Assembly (NCBI GenBank): GCA_029248335.1
Contig: JAQWJM010000202.1
Span: forward strand, 29,327-93,326
Direction: 5' to 3'
Origin: UBA12014 sp029248335
GTDB lineage: Bacteria > Planctomycetota > Phycisphaerae > Phycisphaerales > SM1A02
Length of the DNA: 64,000 nt
Positions 43,526 to 51,560 of this stretch are shown here, piece by piece. The translations under genes were made by a program, and so were the position numbers. Below the pieces are notes generated by a model. The model did no database searches, was not told where the DNA came from, and was given only the letters and a program-made list of their open reading frames with translations. How positions within the stretch are numbered: position 1 is the first letter of the stretch; each line of letters opens with the position of its first letter.

Positions 43526-45406
43526 TCAACCGCCCGACTTGCGACGTCCCGTCGACGCCGTGCCGGACCGCTTCTTCTTCGTGGTCTTTCGAGTGCTCTT
43601 CTTGACGATCTTTCCGCGCGACTTCTTCGGCGGCGACAGCTCCGCGAACAGCGATTCGCCACCTTCCGCGGTCTCGCCCGCGTCGGCGTCTCCGGCCGCA
43701 CCGGGCTGTTCCAAAATGATCACCGAGTCGTCGGACGCGAGACGCCCGCCGTCGTCGACGATCCGTCCTTCGTCGTCGAGCTGCTGGTCCGCCTCGGCGG
43801 TCTTCCGGGCCGCGATGCTCTCCAGTGCGTCACGAACCTCCACCGCGTCGGAGCCGGTGATCCGTTCGCACGCCATCGAGATCTCGCCGATGTACCTCGT
43901 GAAGACGTTGCGGCGTTCGGATTCCCGTCGCATCTTCTGGCGTCGGCGGAGATAGGTTCCCAGCTTGCGACCGCATTCCTGAAGCGCGAGACGCATCTCC
44001 TTGCGGATCTCGTCGTAGTCGGCGACCGCCTCCTTCGACTCGCTGGTGAACGGCACCCAGGTGCTCGCCATGTGGATCATCACCACCACCGGTCCGGAAG
44101 GGAGACTGCCCCGGGCCTGCTGCAGACCGTAGTTGCGCCACCCGGCCTCGACCACCGCCTTGAACGAACAGCATGCGGACTGCTGGTAGAGCAGTGGAAC
44201 CCGGTTCGCGAACCGAATGACCCTGCCGAGCTCGTCTCCGGGAAGGTCGCCGCCGTACGCGATGCCCACTTCGATCTGGAACGGATTGCCGCGATACACC
44301 GCCGCCGGACGACTGCTCGCCGCGAAGAACTCGGCCTTGACCTCCTTGAGCAGCCCGGCCAGCATCGCCTTGGTTCCGATCGGCACGAGGCAGTCGGTCG
44401 GCGGCGCCATGATCCGAACGTCCTGGATCGCCTTGTAGAGCGCTTCGGCTTCGGAGTGGCCGACCTGCTTGATCCAGGTCCGGTCCGTCAGATCGGACTT
44501 GGTGCAGATCTCCTTCGCGACCCGGGGCCCCACCCGGCAGAACTCGTCCTTGAAGAACGCCCCGAGCTGGGTCTTCTCGGTTCGCTCGAGCATCTGGATG
44601 AGCGTGCCGAGTTCGATCCCCTTCGGATGGGGCTTGATCTCCTTCGCTTCGGGCGGCAGCTCGTCGACCGCCCGAGGAAACTCGATGGTCTCGTTTCCCG
44701 GATTCACGTAGGTGAACCGCGCGTGCGGGTTCGCGATCGCGGTCTGTTCGAGATACTCGTCGACCGACGCCCGCCCCTTCTGATAGCGGCCCTCGAGTTC
44801 GATCGTGACCTGGGTGCCGTGACCATCCTTGAAGAGCGTGTCGTCTTCCGGATGCTCGGTCTCACTGATCACCTCGGCGCGATTCCGGGCGGTGTCCATC
44901 TTGAGCACGACCTCGTGGGACGGACGTCGCTTCCCGGTCTTCGAGATGATCAGCACCGGCTGACCGGTGGTCATCAGTCCGTACATGCCCGCGGCGGAGA
45001 TTCCGATTCCCTGCTGTCCGCGGCTCATCTTCATCCGGTGGAACTTCGAGCCGTAGAGCAGCTTGCCGAAGATGTTCTCGATCTGCTTGCGAACGATTCC
45101 CGGACCGTTGTCTCGAATCGTGACCTTGAACCGGGTCTCTTCGAGCTGGAGCAGCTCGACCGCGATGTCCGGCAGGATCCCGCCCTCTTCGCAGGCGTCG
45201 AGGGCGTTGTCGACGGCCTCCTTCACCGTGGTGAGGAGGGCCTTGCGTGGGTTGTCGAAACCAAGCAGATGACGGTTCTTGGCGAAGAACTCACTGACCG
45301 AGATCTCGCGTTGCCGCGAGGCCATCTGCTCGGCGGTGGCCCGACCTCGGGTTCCCTTCGCAGACGGCTTCTTCGACGATCCAGGTGGGGTCACGGTGGT
45401 GGGCAT
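43526..45406 (-). CDS. top6B: DNA topoisomerase VI subunit B with basic C-terminal tail
   Basis: A 626-residue ATPase subunit. The GHKL domain is clear: KEAVDNALDACEEG (62-75, Glu63 and Asn67), DNGPGI (99-104) and RGQQGIG (129-135). A helix-two-turn-helix and transducer follow (RVGPRVAKEICTKSDL, GGDLPGDELGRVIRFANRVP). After about 570 residues there is an acidic linker and a Lys/Arg/Ser-rich end (KSTRKTTKKKRSGTASTGRR). Subunit B binds ATP and controls cleavage by subunit A, encoded next. The N-terminus also carries a short SKKPSAKGTRG tail. Confidence 0.94.
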   Translation of the reverse strand: MPTTVTPPGSSKKPSAKGTRGRATAEQMASRQREISVSEFFAKNRHLLGFDNPRKALLTTVKEAVDNALDACEEGGILPDIAVELLQLEETRFKVTIRDNGPGIVRKQIENIFGKLLYGSKFHRMKMSRGQQGIGISAAGMYGLMTTGQPVLIISKTGKRRPSHEVVLKMDTARNRAEVISETEHPEDDTLFKDGHGTQVTIELEGRYQKGRASVDEYLEQTAIANPHARFTYVNPGNETIEFPRAVDELPPEAKEIKPHPKGIELGTLIQMLERTEKTQLGAFFKDEFCRVGPRVAKEICTKSDLTDRTWIKQVGHSEAEALYKAIQDVRIMAPPTDCLVPIGTKAMLAGLLKEVKAEFFAASSRPAAVYRGNPFQIEVGIAYGGDLPGDELGRVIRFANRVPLLYQQSACCSFKAVVEAGWRNYGLQQARGSLPSGPVVVMIHMASTWVPFTSESKEAVADYDEIRKEMRLALQECGRKLGTYLRRRQKMRRESERRNVFTRYIGEISMACERITGSDAVEVRDALESIAARKTAEADQQLDDEGRIVDDGGRLASDDSVIILEQPGAAGDADAGETAEGGESLFAELSPPKKSRGKIVKKSTRKTTKKKRSGTASTGRRKSGG

Positions 45407-45676
45407 TCCATTGCTCTCGAGGCGACACCGGGCGTTGCCCGGGACGATCGTGCTCCGCTCGCCGAACGGACGGCTCGCACGGAGTGGTGGGCGGCTTCCT
45501 GCCGCACCTTTCGGAAACTACCGCAATCCGGGCTCGCCGTGGCGATTCGAGACGGGTTTCCCCCCACGATCGACGGCCGATCCGCTATCTTTTCCGACCT
45601 TCCGCGGCCGTGCCGCGATCCCGCCGAACGTCAACATGACCGGCGTCCCCCCAAATCCTCATCCAGTGGAGAGACC

Positions 45677-46147
45677 ATGGAAACCACCCTCATCATCCTG
45701 AAGCCCGACGCCGTCCAGCGAGGCCTGATGGGTCGGATCATCAGCCGCTTCGAGGACAAGGGCCTCCAGGTCGTCGGCGCCAAGTTCACCAAGATCAGCG
45801 ACGAACTCGCCGCGACCCACTACGCGGATCACCGCGAGAAGCCCTTCTACCCCGGCCTCGTCGGCTTCATGACCTCCTCGCCGGTTCTCGTGCTGGCCCT
45901 CCGTGGCAACGGCGCGATCGCGGTCTGCCGCTCGATGATGGGCGCGACCTTCGGATTCAAGGCCGATGCGGGCACGATCCGAGGCGATTTCGGGGTTTCA
46001 AGCTCCTTCAACCTGATCCACGGAAGTGACAGCCCCGAAGCGGCGACGCGAGAGCTTGGCCTCTTCTTCAATGATGGCGAAGTCCTCGACTGGTCGCCGG
46101 CCGGTGCCTGCTGGATCTATGACATGTCCTCGGGCTCGCCCGAGTGA
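45677..46147 (+). CDS. ndk: Nucleoside diphosphate kinase
   Basis: A 156-residue protein. ILKPDAVQRGLMGRIISRFE starts the family fold, and the active-site His115 is in FNLIHGSDSPEAA. It moves the gamma phosphate between nucleoside di- and triphosphates. A GGAGAG (45668-45673) ribosome site supports the ATG at 45677. It is divergent from top6B and followed by a strong terminator. The segment MMGATFGFKADAGTIRGDFG deviates from the usual GATNPxxAxPGTIRGDF. Confidence 0.95.
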   Translation: METTLIILKPDAVQRGLMGRIISRFEDKGLQVVGAKFTKISDELAATHYADHREKPFYPGLVGFMTSSPVLVLALRGNGAIAVCRSMMGATFGFKADAGTIRGDFGVSSSFNLIHGSDSPEAATRELGLFFNDGEVLDWSPAGACWIYDMSSGSPE

Positions 46148-46189
46148 TTCAGTCCTCCGCCTGAGGAGGATTCGAATCGAATGAAAATG

Positions 46190-46224
46190 AAGGCCGGGCC
46201 GCACGTTTCGCGGTCCGGCCTTTT
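46190..46224 (+). terminator. Intrinsic terminator after ndk
   Basis: AAGGCCGGGCCGC (46190-46202) pairs with GCGGTCCGGCCTT (46210-46222), 13 bp with one G-T wobble and a seven-base loop, followed by TTTT (46221-46224). Confidence 0.9.
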
Positions 46225-46575
46225 GCTGTCATGGCCCTTGAACCACCTTGAAAACGCGGGAAACACCCCGAAAACGGGGTATCGAAGGCGTTCCGCCCCA
46301 CTGCCGCATCCACGCCCGGCGAACCGCATGCAACCGTCGCGGCCCGAACACGAATAATCCAACGTCGGAACCGGCTGGAATCCGAACCCCGCCGGGCGAC
46401 GAAACGTAGATGTGACGGCGATCCGCCGTCACCTTGCAGGGCTTCTTGCTTCGTTTCAGGATGATCGAGGCAGCCCTGTTTCCGGTGCGTTCCCGGCTTT
46501 GCACCAGCCGAGAATGGCCCGGGGTGGCACATATCAGGGGGTGCTTCGGCCGCTTGCGGCCCAGCAATCACGACC
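46225..46575. other. Gene-free region upstream of an unusual sigma factor
   Basis: No supported coding frame on either strand. A short hairpin CCCCG-AAAA-CGGGG is at 46266-46279. The stretch must hold the promoter and leader of the sigma gene that starts at 46576, but no consensus boxes are clear. Confidence 0.5.
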
Positions 46576-47679
46576 ATGCCACGACTCAGACAAACGAATC
46601 CTTCGACCTCCCGAAACTCACCACTGGACCGGGTCCGCGCCCGATCCCGGTCTTCCGTCGGCCCGGTCTCGGGCACGCACAACCCCGCGAGTGACGCGAC
46701 CCGCATCGGCCGCCGAAAAAGCCGTGGCAGCGGCGAAGAACTCCGCCGCCTCTCCCGACGGGAGGAATCGCTGCTTGCGAGGGTGCTCGAGAAGGAGATC
46801 GACTACATCACCGCGGACATCTTCCACGAGCCGGATGCGGAAACCGAGATCTTCGGCCTCGACGATGTCGAGCGTCCCGATGTGACCTGGTACCGCCCGC
46901 TGATGGAGGACCTCATCCCGGCGCGGGGACGCGTCGACCCGCCGAAGGCCGGCAAGTCGCTCGTGCTCTCTGGAGCCCAGGAGCGAATCCTCTTCCTCAA
47001 GTTCAACTACGCCCGCTTCCGCATGCGGGCCGTCCAGATCGAAATCGGCACCCGCCGCCCCGATCTCGGCGAGGCCCGCACGATCCTCCGGTGGCACGCG
47101 ATCGCCGCGTCCTTCCGCGAACAGATCGCCGAGACCAATCTCGCCCTCGTGCTCGCAATGGCGAAGCGGGTCCGGATCATGGATGGCGAGTTCGCCGACG
47201 TGGTCAGCGAAGGCAACATGGCGTTGATGCGATCGGTCGACAAGTTCGACTGTGAGCGCGGGTTCAAGTTCAGTACCTACGCCTGCCGCGCAATTCTGAA
47301 GGCGTTCAGCCGTCATGGAATGAAGAGCACGAGGCACCGCCAGCGATTCGTGACGGACTTCGATCCCGCGTTCGAGCGGTCCGATCATCTCGAAACGCGC
47401 CGAGCGGAATACATCGCGGATTCCGCGGCGGAAGTCCGGCACCTCATGGACACCAACGAAGCCGAGCTCACCTCGGTCGAACAGACGGTCATCGGCCATC
47501 GCTTCGGCGTCGGCGTCGAGGAGGCGAGAACCACGCTCACCCTCGAACAGGTCGGCCAGATCATCGGCGTGACCAAGGAACGGGTTCGACAGATTCAGAA
47601 CAAGGCGCTCGAAAAGCTCCGAACGACGATCGAGGATCTGAATCCCACCGAAGCCAGGATTCCCTCCACGAAGAACTGA
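46576..47679 (+). CDS. Sigma-70-family RNA polymerase sigma factor lacking a recognisable region 3
   Basis: A 367-residue protein. Residues 184-247 form region 2: ETNLALVLAMAKRVRIMDGE, SEGNMALMRSVDKFDCERGF and KFSTYACRAILKAFSRHGMK, with the core-binding and -10 recognition parts. Region 4 is at 296-350, with the helix-turn-helix LTLEQVGQIIGVTKERVRQI. Between them only about 45 residues remain, too short for a normal region 3. The N-terminal 60 residues are Arg/Ser-rich. It resembles sigma factors found in planctomycetes that are neither RpoD nor ECF. Target genes are unknown. A terminator follows. Confidence 0.88.
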   Translation: MPRLRQTNPSTSRNSPLDRVRARSRSSVGPVSGTHNPASDATRIGRRKSRGSGEELRRLSRREESLLARVLEKEIDYITADIFHEPDAETEIFGLDDVERPDVTWYRPLMEDLIPARGRVDPPKAGKSLVLSGAQERILFLKFNYARFRMRAVQIEIGTRRPDLGEARTILRWHAIAASFREQIAETNLALVLAMAKRVRIMDGEFADVVSEGNMALMRSVDKFDCERGFKFSTYACRAILKAFSRHGMKSTRHRQRFVTDFDPAFERSDHLETRRAEYIADSAAEVRHLMDTNEAELTSVEQTVIGHRFGVGVEEARTTLTLEQVGQIIGVTKERVRQIQNKALEKLRTTIEDLNPTEARIPSTKN

Positions 47680-47709
47680 CTCCCACCGATCAGCCCAGAC
47701 GTCCACTCG

Positions 47710-47749
47710 AACCGCTCCTGACACCGCAAGGCGTCCGGGGCGGTTTTTT
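47710..47749 (+). terminator. Intrinsic terminator after the sigma factor gene
   Basis: AACCGCTCC (47710-47718) pairs with GGGGCGGTT (47737-47745) with one G-T wobble, and an inner GAC...GTC stem extends it. TTTTTT (47744-47749) follows. Confidence 0.8.
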
Positions 47750-47767
47750 CCCAGGCTTGCGTCACCG

Positions 47768-49048
47768 TCAGGGGTCTTGCTGCTTGCGCTTCATGGCCCG
47801 ATCGCGTCGGGCCAGCGCCGGCACGGCCACGAACGTGGTGCAGAGGTGCATGATCGCGAAACCACAGATGACCGCGACGTATTCGGAATACGAGGATCGG
47901 CCGGAGCCGAGCAGGTAGAGCAGCAGGCCCGCCATCGAGACGCCGACGAGGAATCCGAAGTCGCCGGCCGCGCGGAAACCGCCCATGCCGAAGAGCCCGC
48001 CATGCAGACGATCGAGCAGTGCCAGCGATGTCGGCAGAAGCGTCGCGCCGCCGATCCCGAGCAGGAGCATCGTCTGGATCAAGGAGGACAGATCGTCGGC
48101 GGCGAGCGGGAGCAGGAAGAGACCGGCGGCGAACGCGACCCCGCCGATCGCCCGGATTCGAAGGTCGCCGAATCGATCACTCACCCACCCCGCCGGAATC
48201 GCACCCAGTCCCATCAACAGCAGCACCGACCCGATCAGTCGACCACGGATCGACGGGTCCAGACCGATCGCTTCGGCGAGGAAGAGCCCGAGCGTTCCGG
48301 TCAGGAGACCGCCGGCCGCCCGGTCGGCCGAAGCCATGAGCAGGAGCGGCCACAACGGCGCGCGGGGCTGGTCGGTCGCGGTGACGGATGGCGTCGCGGG
48401 CGTCGAGGCCTTGGAATCGACGCGTCGCAGCCGATGACGGCCGAGGAATGCCACGACGCCCGCGAGGAAGCATGCGGAAGCACCGATCAGGTAGACGGCT
48501 CGCGCCGCATCGCCGCTCCCGTCGTCCGCGCGAGCGATCTGTCCTCCGAGGATCGCGCCTCCACCGAGGGCGATGCTGAGGAGGGCGGCGCCGATGCCGA
48601 ATCGAAGGCCCGCGGCCCGAGCCCGTCCGGATTGACCGACGAGGTCGAACACCACCGCGAACACCACCACGTCGGCGACGCCTTCGAGCCCGCGGAGCGC
48701 GATCGTCGGCCAGAATCCGATCGGAAGCCACATCGCCGCCAGAAGCAGTCCGTCCGCGATCGCGGCGATCGCGACCGCGAGTACCGGGCGACCGATCCGC
48801 ATCGTCGTGCGAAGCAACGGGAGCGCGCACAGACCACCGAGCAGGTTGATCGAAATGAATGCATGCGCGGGGCCCGGGTCGACGCCGTAGCGTTCGACCA
48901 TCAACTCCTCCAGGATGGGGACGACCATCGCATCGGGGAGCGCCGTGAGCACCAGCAGGACGCCGATCAGCACGAAGTCGAGCACCCGCCGGCGAGCCAC
49001 GGAGGGATCGCCGGGAACAGGTGCGACTTGGAGTTCGTCGGGGCTCAC
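47768..49048 (-). CDS. MFS-type transporter
   Basis: A 426-residue membrane protein with about twelve hydrophobic segments in two halves joined by a polar loop (RRVDSKASTPATPSVTATDQ). The pattern fits the Major Facilitator Superfamily, with GWVSDRFGDLRIRAIGG matching the intracellular loop motif between TM8 and TM9. The start is GTG at 49048; the upstream frame reads through repetitive non-coding sequence. Substrate and direction are unknown. It converges with the sigma factor gene. Confidence 0.82.
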   Translation of the reverse strand: MSPDELQVAPVPGDPSVARRRVLDFVLIGVLLVLTALPDAMVVPILEELMVERYGVDPGPAHAFISINLLGGLCALPLLRTTMRIGRPVLAVAIAAIADGLLLAAMWLPIGFWPTIALRGLEGVADVVVFAVVFDLVGQSGRARAAGLRFGIGAALLSIALGGGAILGGQIARADDGSGDAARAVYLIGASACFLAGVVAFLGRHRLRRVDSKASTPATPSVTATDQPRAPLWPLLLMASADRAAGGLLTGTLGLFLAEAIGLDPSIRGRLIGSVLLLMGLGAIPAGWVSDRFGDLRIRAIGGVAFAAGLFLLPLAADDLSSLIQTMLLLGIGGATLLPTSLALLDRLHGGLFGMGGFRAAGDFGFLVGVSMAGLLLYLLGSGRSSYSEYVAVICGFAIMHLCTTFVAVPALARRDRAMKRKQQDP

Positions 49049-49199
49049 GTGGGAGGGGCTCGCAACATGCTTCCGGTCGGCGTGGAAACGCCGCCACCGA
49101 TCCGAGAACACCCCGGAGGGGGTACACTCTAAGGCCCGTAAATGACGCCCGAAGTCCCTGAATCGAGGGAAACGAGCGGTTCCTGAAGGATTACTCCCC

Positions 49200-49898
49200 A
49201 TGGTCGACAAGGTCTTCGACACCCCCACCGCCGCACTCGAAGGTCTCGTGGAGGATGGGATGACCGTCGCAGTCGGCGGTTTCGGTCTTTGCGGGATCCC
49301 TGAACAGCTGATCACCGCCCTTCGCGATACCAAGGCCCGTGAACTCGTCGCCGTGAGCAACAATGCCGGCGTCGACGACTGGGGGCTGGGCCTTCTGCTC
49401 CAGACCCGACAGATCCGGAAGATGGTTTCCAGCTACGTCGGTGAGAACGCGGAATTCGAACGGCAATTCATGGCCGGCGAGCTCGAGGTCGAATTCAATC
49501 CCCAGGGCACGCTCGCCGAGCGAATGCGGGCCGGAGGGGCCGGAATCCCCGCTTTTTACACCCGTACCGGGGTCGGAACGCTCGTGGCGGAGGGCAAGGA
49601 GATCCGCGAGTTCGACGGCGAACCCTACGTGATGGAGCGGGGCATTCAGGCGGATCTCGCCCTCGTGAAGGCCTGGAAGGCCGATCGAAGTGGCAATCTG
49701 ATCTATCGAAAGACGGCCCGAAACTTCAATCCGATGGTCGCCGAGTGTGGCCGTCGAACCGTGGTGGAAGTGGAAGAAATCGTCGATACAGGCACATTGG
49801 ATCCAGATGGAATCCATACGCCAGGCGTCTACGTCGACCGGCTCGTCGTCACAACGTCCGAGAAGCGAATCGAGCAGCGAACGGTGCTCGCCGAATGA
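49200..49898 (+). CDS. scoA: 3-oxoacid CoA-transferase subunit A
   Basis: A 232-residue protein of usual size. The family signature VAVGGFGLCGIPEQLITALRD is at about 23-43, and NAGVDDWGLGLLLQTRQIRK and GERGIQADLALVKAWKADRSG-like segments follow (MERGIQADLALVKAWKADRS). Subunit A binds CoA; the catalytic Glu is on subunit B. No B subunit follows: the next gene is an unrelated secreted protein. The enzyme moves CoA from succinyl-CoA to acetoacetate or similar acids. The B partner must be encoded elsewhere, or this gene has been separated from it. Confidence 0.92.
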   Translation: MVDKVFDTPTAALEGLVEDGMTVAVGGFGLCGIPEQLITALRDTKARELVAVSNNAGVDDWGLGLLLQTRQIRKMVSSYVGENAEFERQFMAGELEVEFNPQGTLAERMRAGGAGIPAFYTRTGVGTLVAEGKEIREFDGEPYVMERGIQADLALVKAWKADRSGNLIYRKTARNFNPMVAECGRRTVVEVEEIVDTGTLDPDGIHTPGVYVDRLVVTTSEKRIEQRTVLAE

Positions 49899-50101
49899 CG
49901 CGCAGATATTGCCGACATGGTCGCCCAACCACACTGATTCGGACAATCCTCGCCGTTCAGGGCCCGGGTCGAGGAAATGGCCTCTTCTCGACCGATTCCC
50001 CGTCCTGACGTGCCATATTTTCCCCCGTGCCGCGTTCCAACTGTGTTCGGAACCGGCCGGCCGGCCCATCCGGGGCCAAGTTCTCACAGACTCGGAGTTT
50101 C

Positions 50102-51487
50102 ATGACCATGCTTCTTCGTCGAATCAAGTCTTCCGTGCTCGTCGCCGCCCTCTCGGTGGGAACGGCGATGTCGATGTCCGCCCCCGCGTCCGCCCAGTTC
50201 GGGGCCCAGGCCGGGTTCGCTGATTCCTTCCGCCCCGAGTTCCTCGACCGCGACATGCCCCTCTTCGTCGAGATCCTCAAGCTCGAGGACTGGCAGCGAC
50301 CGATCGTCGAAGTCCTGCTCCAGGACTACATGGTGTCGTACGAGGCGGGTGTCGAAGAGGTGAAGAACCGGATGCGAGGCCTGCAGAGTCGGATCGGGAA
50401 CGCCCGACCGGATGCGGTGATGGAGATGATCCTCGAGCCCCTCGCGGTCTGGGACACCGAGCGGGCCGAACTCGGCCGGAGTTTTCTCAACAACGTTCGC
50501 GCCCAGCTGACCCCCTCCCAGATAGATCGCTGGCCGCGATTCGAACGAACCCTCCGGAGAGAGAAGGAACTTCCGAAGGGCGAACTGATGGGCGAGTCCG
50601 TGGACCTCTTCACCCTCGTGAGGACGCTTCGATTCCCCTACGAGATCGAGGAGGCGATCGATCCGATCGTGGTCGAATACGAGCTCGCGCTCGACGAGGC
50701 CCTCGCGGTGAGAACCGCGAAGATCGATTCGCTCCAGGACAAGATCAAGGACGCGATGGCCGCGATGGACTTCGAGGCCGGACTGTCCGCCACGGACCAG
50801 ATCATGTCGACCCGAGTGCAGGTCCGACGCATTCAGGACGAGTTCGTGGTCCGCATCGCCGAGGCGCTTCCCGGCGAGTTCAATGAACGGTTCCGGGACG
50901 CGGCCCTCGCCGAGGGATATCCCCGGGCCTTCCGACCCACCCCGATCCCCCGACTGCTGGAGAGCATCCGCACCCTGCCCGACCTCACCGACGGCCAGCG
51001 GGCCCAGCTGGACGAGATCGAAGTCGAATTCGATCTTCGCCTCGCGAACATCGAAATGCGGATCGTGGAAGCCTTCCGCATTCACGAGCCGGGCGAAGCC
51101 CGGGTCAAGGTGCAGCGGATGATCGACCGCCGGAACGGCAAGAAGGTCGAACGGGTCCAGAGCGAAGCCGACCGGATCGTCGCGGAGAAGACCGATCTCG
51201 TCGACGAGACCCGGCGTCGCATCCTCGCGGTTCTGACCCCGGAACAGACCGGCGCCCTTCCCGGCAACTCGCGTCCGAGAGACGGTGCCGGTGGACCCGC
51301 GGGCGGCAGCCCGGGCGGCATCAGAAGCGAGAAGATCCGCACGCTCGCACCTGGCAAGGATCACCCGGCGCGTCCGCGATTCAAGAGCCCCGACGAGTTG
51401 AGCAAGAATCGCGACCGCGGCGTTGGCGCTCAGGGCATCTCGCCCTCCGGCAGCAAGGACGGAAAGCAGGATCGCGGCAGCGACTGA
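50102..51487 (+). CDS. Secreted helical protein next to the type II secretion operon
   Basis: A 461-residue protein with a signal peptide (helix about 11-25, cleavage after ASA at 31). The mature part is mostly charged helices (EEVKNRMRGLQSRI, DSLQDKIKDAMAAMDFEAG) with two LTxxQ-like segments: QLTPSQIDRWPRFERTLRRE and VLTPEQTGALPG. The LTxxQ pattern occurs in Spy-type periplasmic chaperones, but length and order differ. A Gly/Ser/Lys-rich disordered end follows. It is 73 bases upstream of gspE with a G-C hairpin but no terminator between, so it may be co-transcribed. Function is unknown. Confidence 0.7.
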   Translation: MTMLLRRIKSSVLVAALSVGTAMSMSAPASAQFGAQAGFADSFRPEFLDRDMPLFVEILKLEDWQRPIVEVLLQDYMVSYEAGVEEVKNRMRGLQSRIGNARPDAVMEMILEPLAVWDTERAELGRSFLNNVRAQLTPSQIDRWPRFERTLRREKELPKGELMGESVDLFTLVRTLRFPYEIEEAIDPIVVEYELALDEALAVRTAKIDSLQDKIKDAMAAMDFEAGLSATDQIMSTRVQVRRIQDEFVVRIAEALPGEFNERFRDAALAEGYPRAFRPTPIPRLLESIRTLPDLTDGQRAQLDEIEVEFDLRLANIEMRIVEAFRIHEPGEARVKVQRMIDRRNGKKVERVQSEADRIVAEKTDLVDETRRRILAVLTPEQTGALPGNSRPRDGAGGPAGGSPGGIRSEKIRTLAPGKDHPARPRFKSPDELSKNRDRGVGAQGISPSGSKDGKQDRGSD

Positions 51488-51560
51488 CCCGCGATCGAAA
51501 TCGGGATTTCACGGGGCGGTGCCGCATCGCCCCCCGGCACCATCAGGAAGCGACACCCTC

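Noticed and set aside
44072..45676. Long plus-strand frame running into ndk
   Set aside because: The part before 45677 is antisense to topoisomerase VI B; only the ndk portion after the ATG with its ribosome site is supported.
46149..46706. Minus-strand open frame upstream of the sigma factor
   Set aside because: It covers the ndk terminator and shows no conserved motif or ribosome site.
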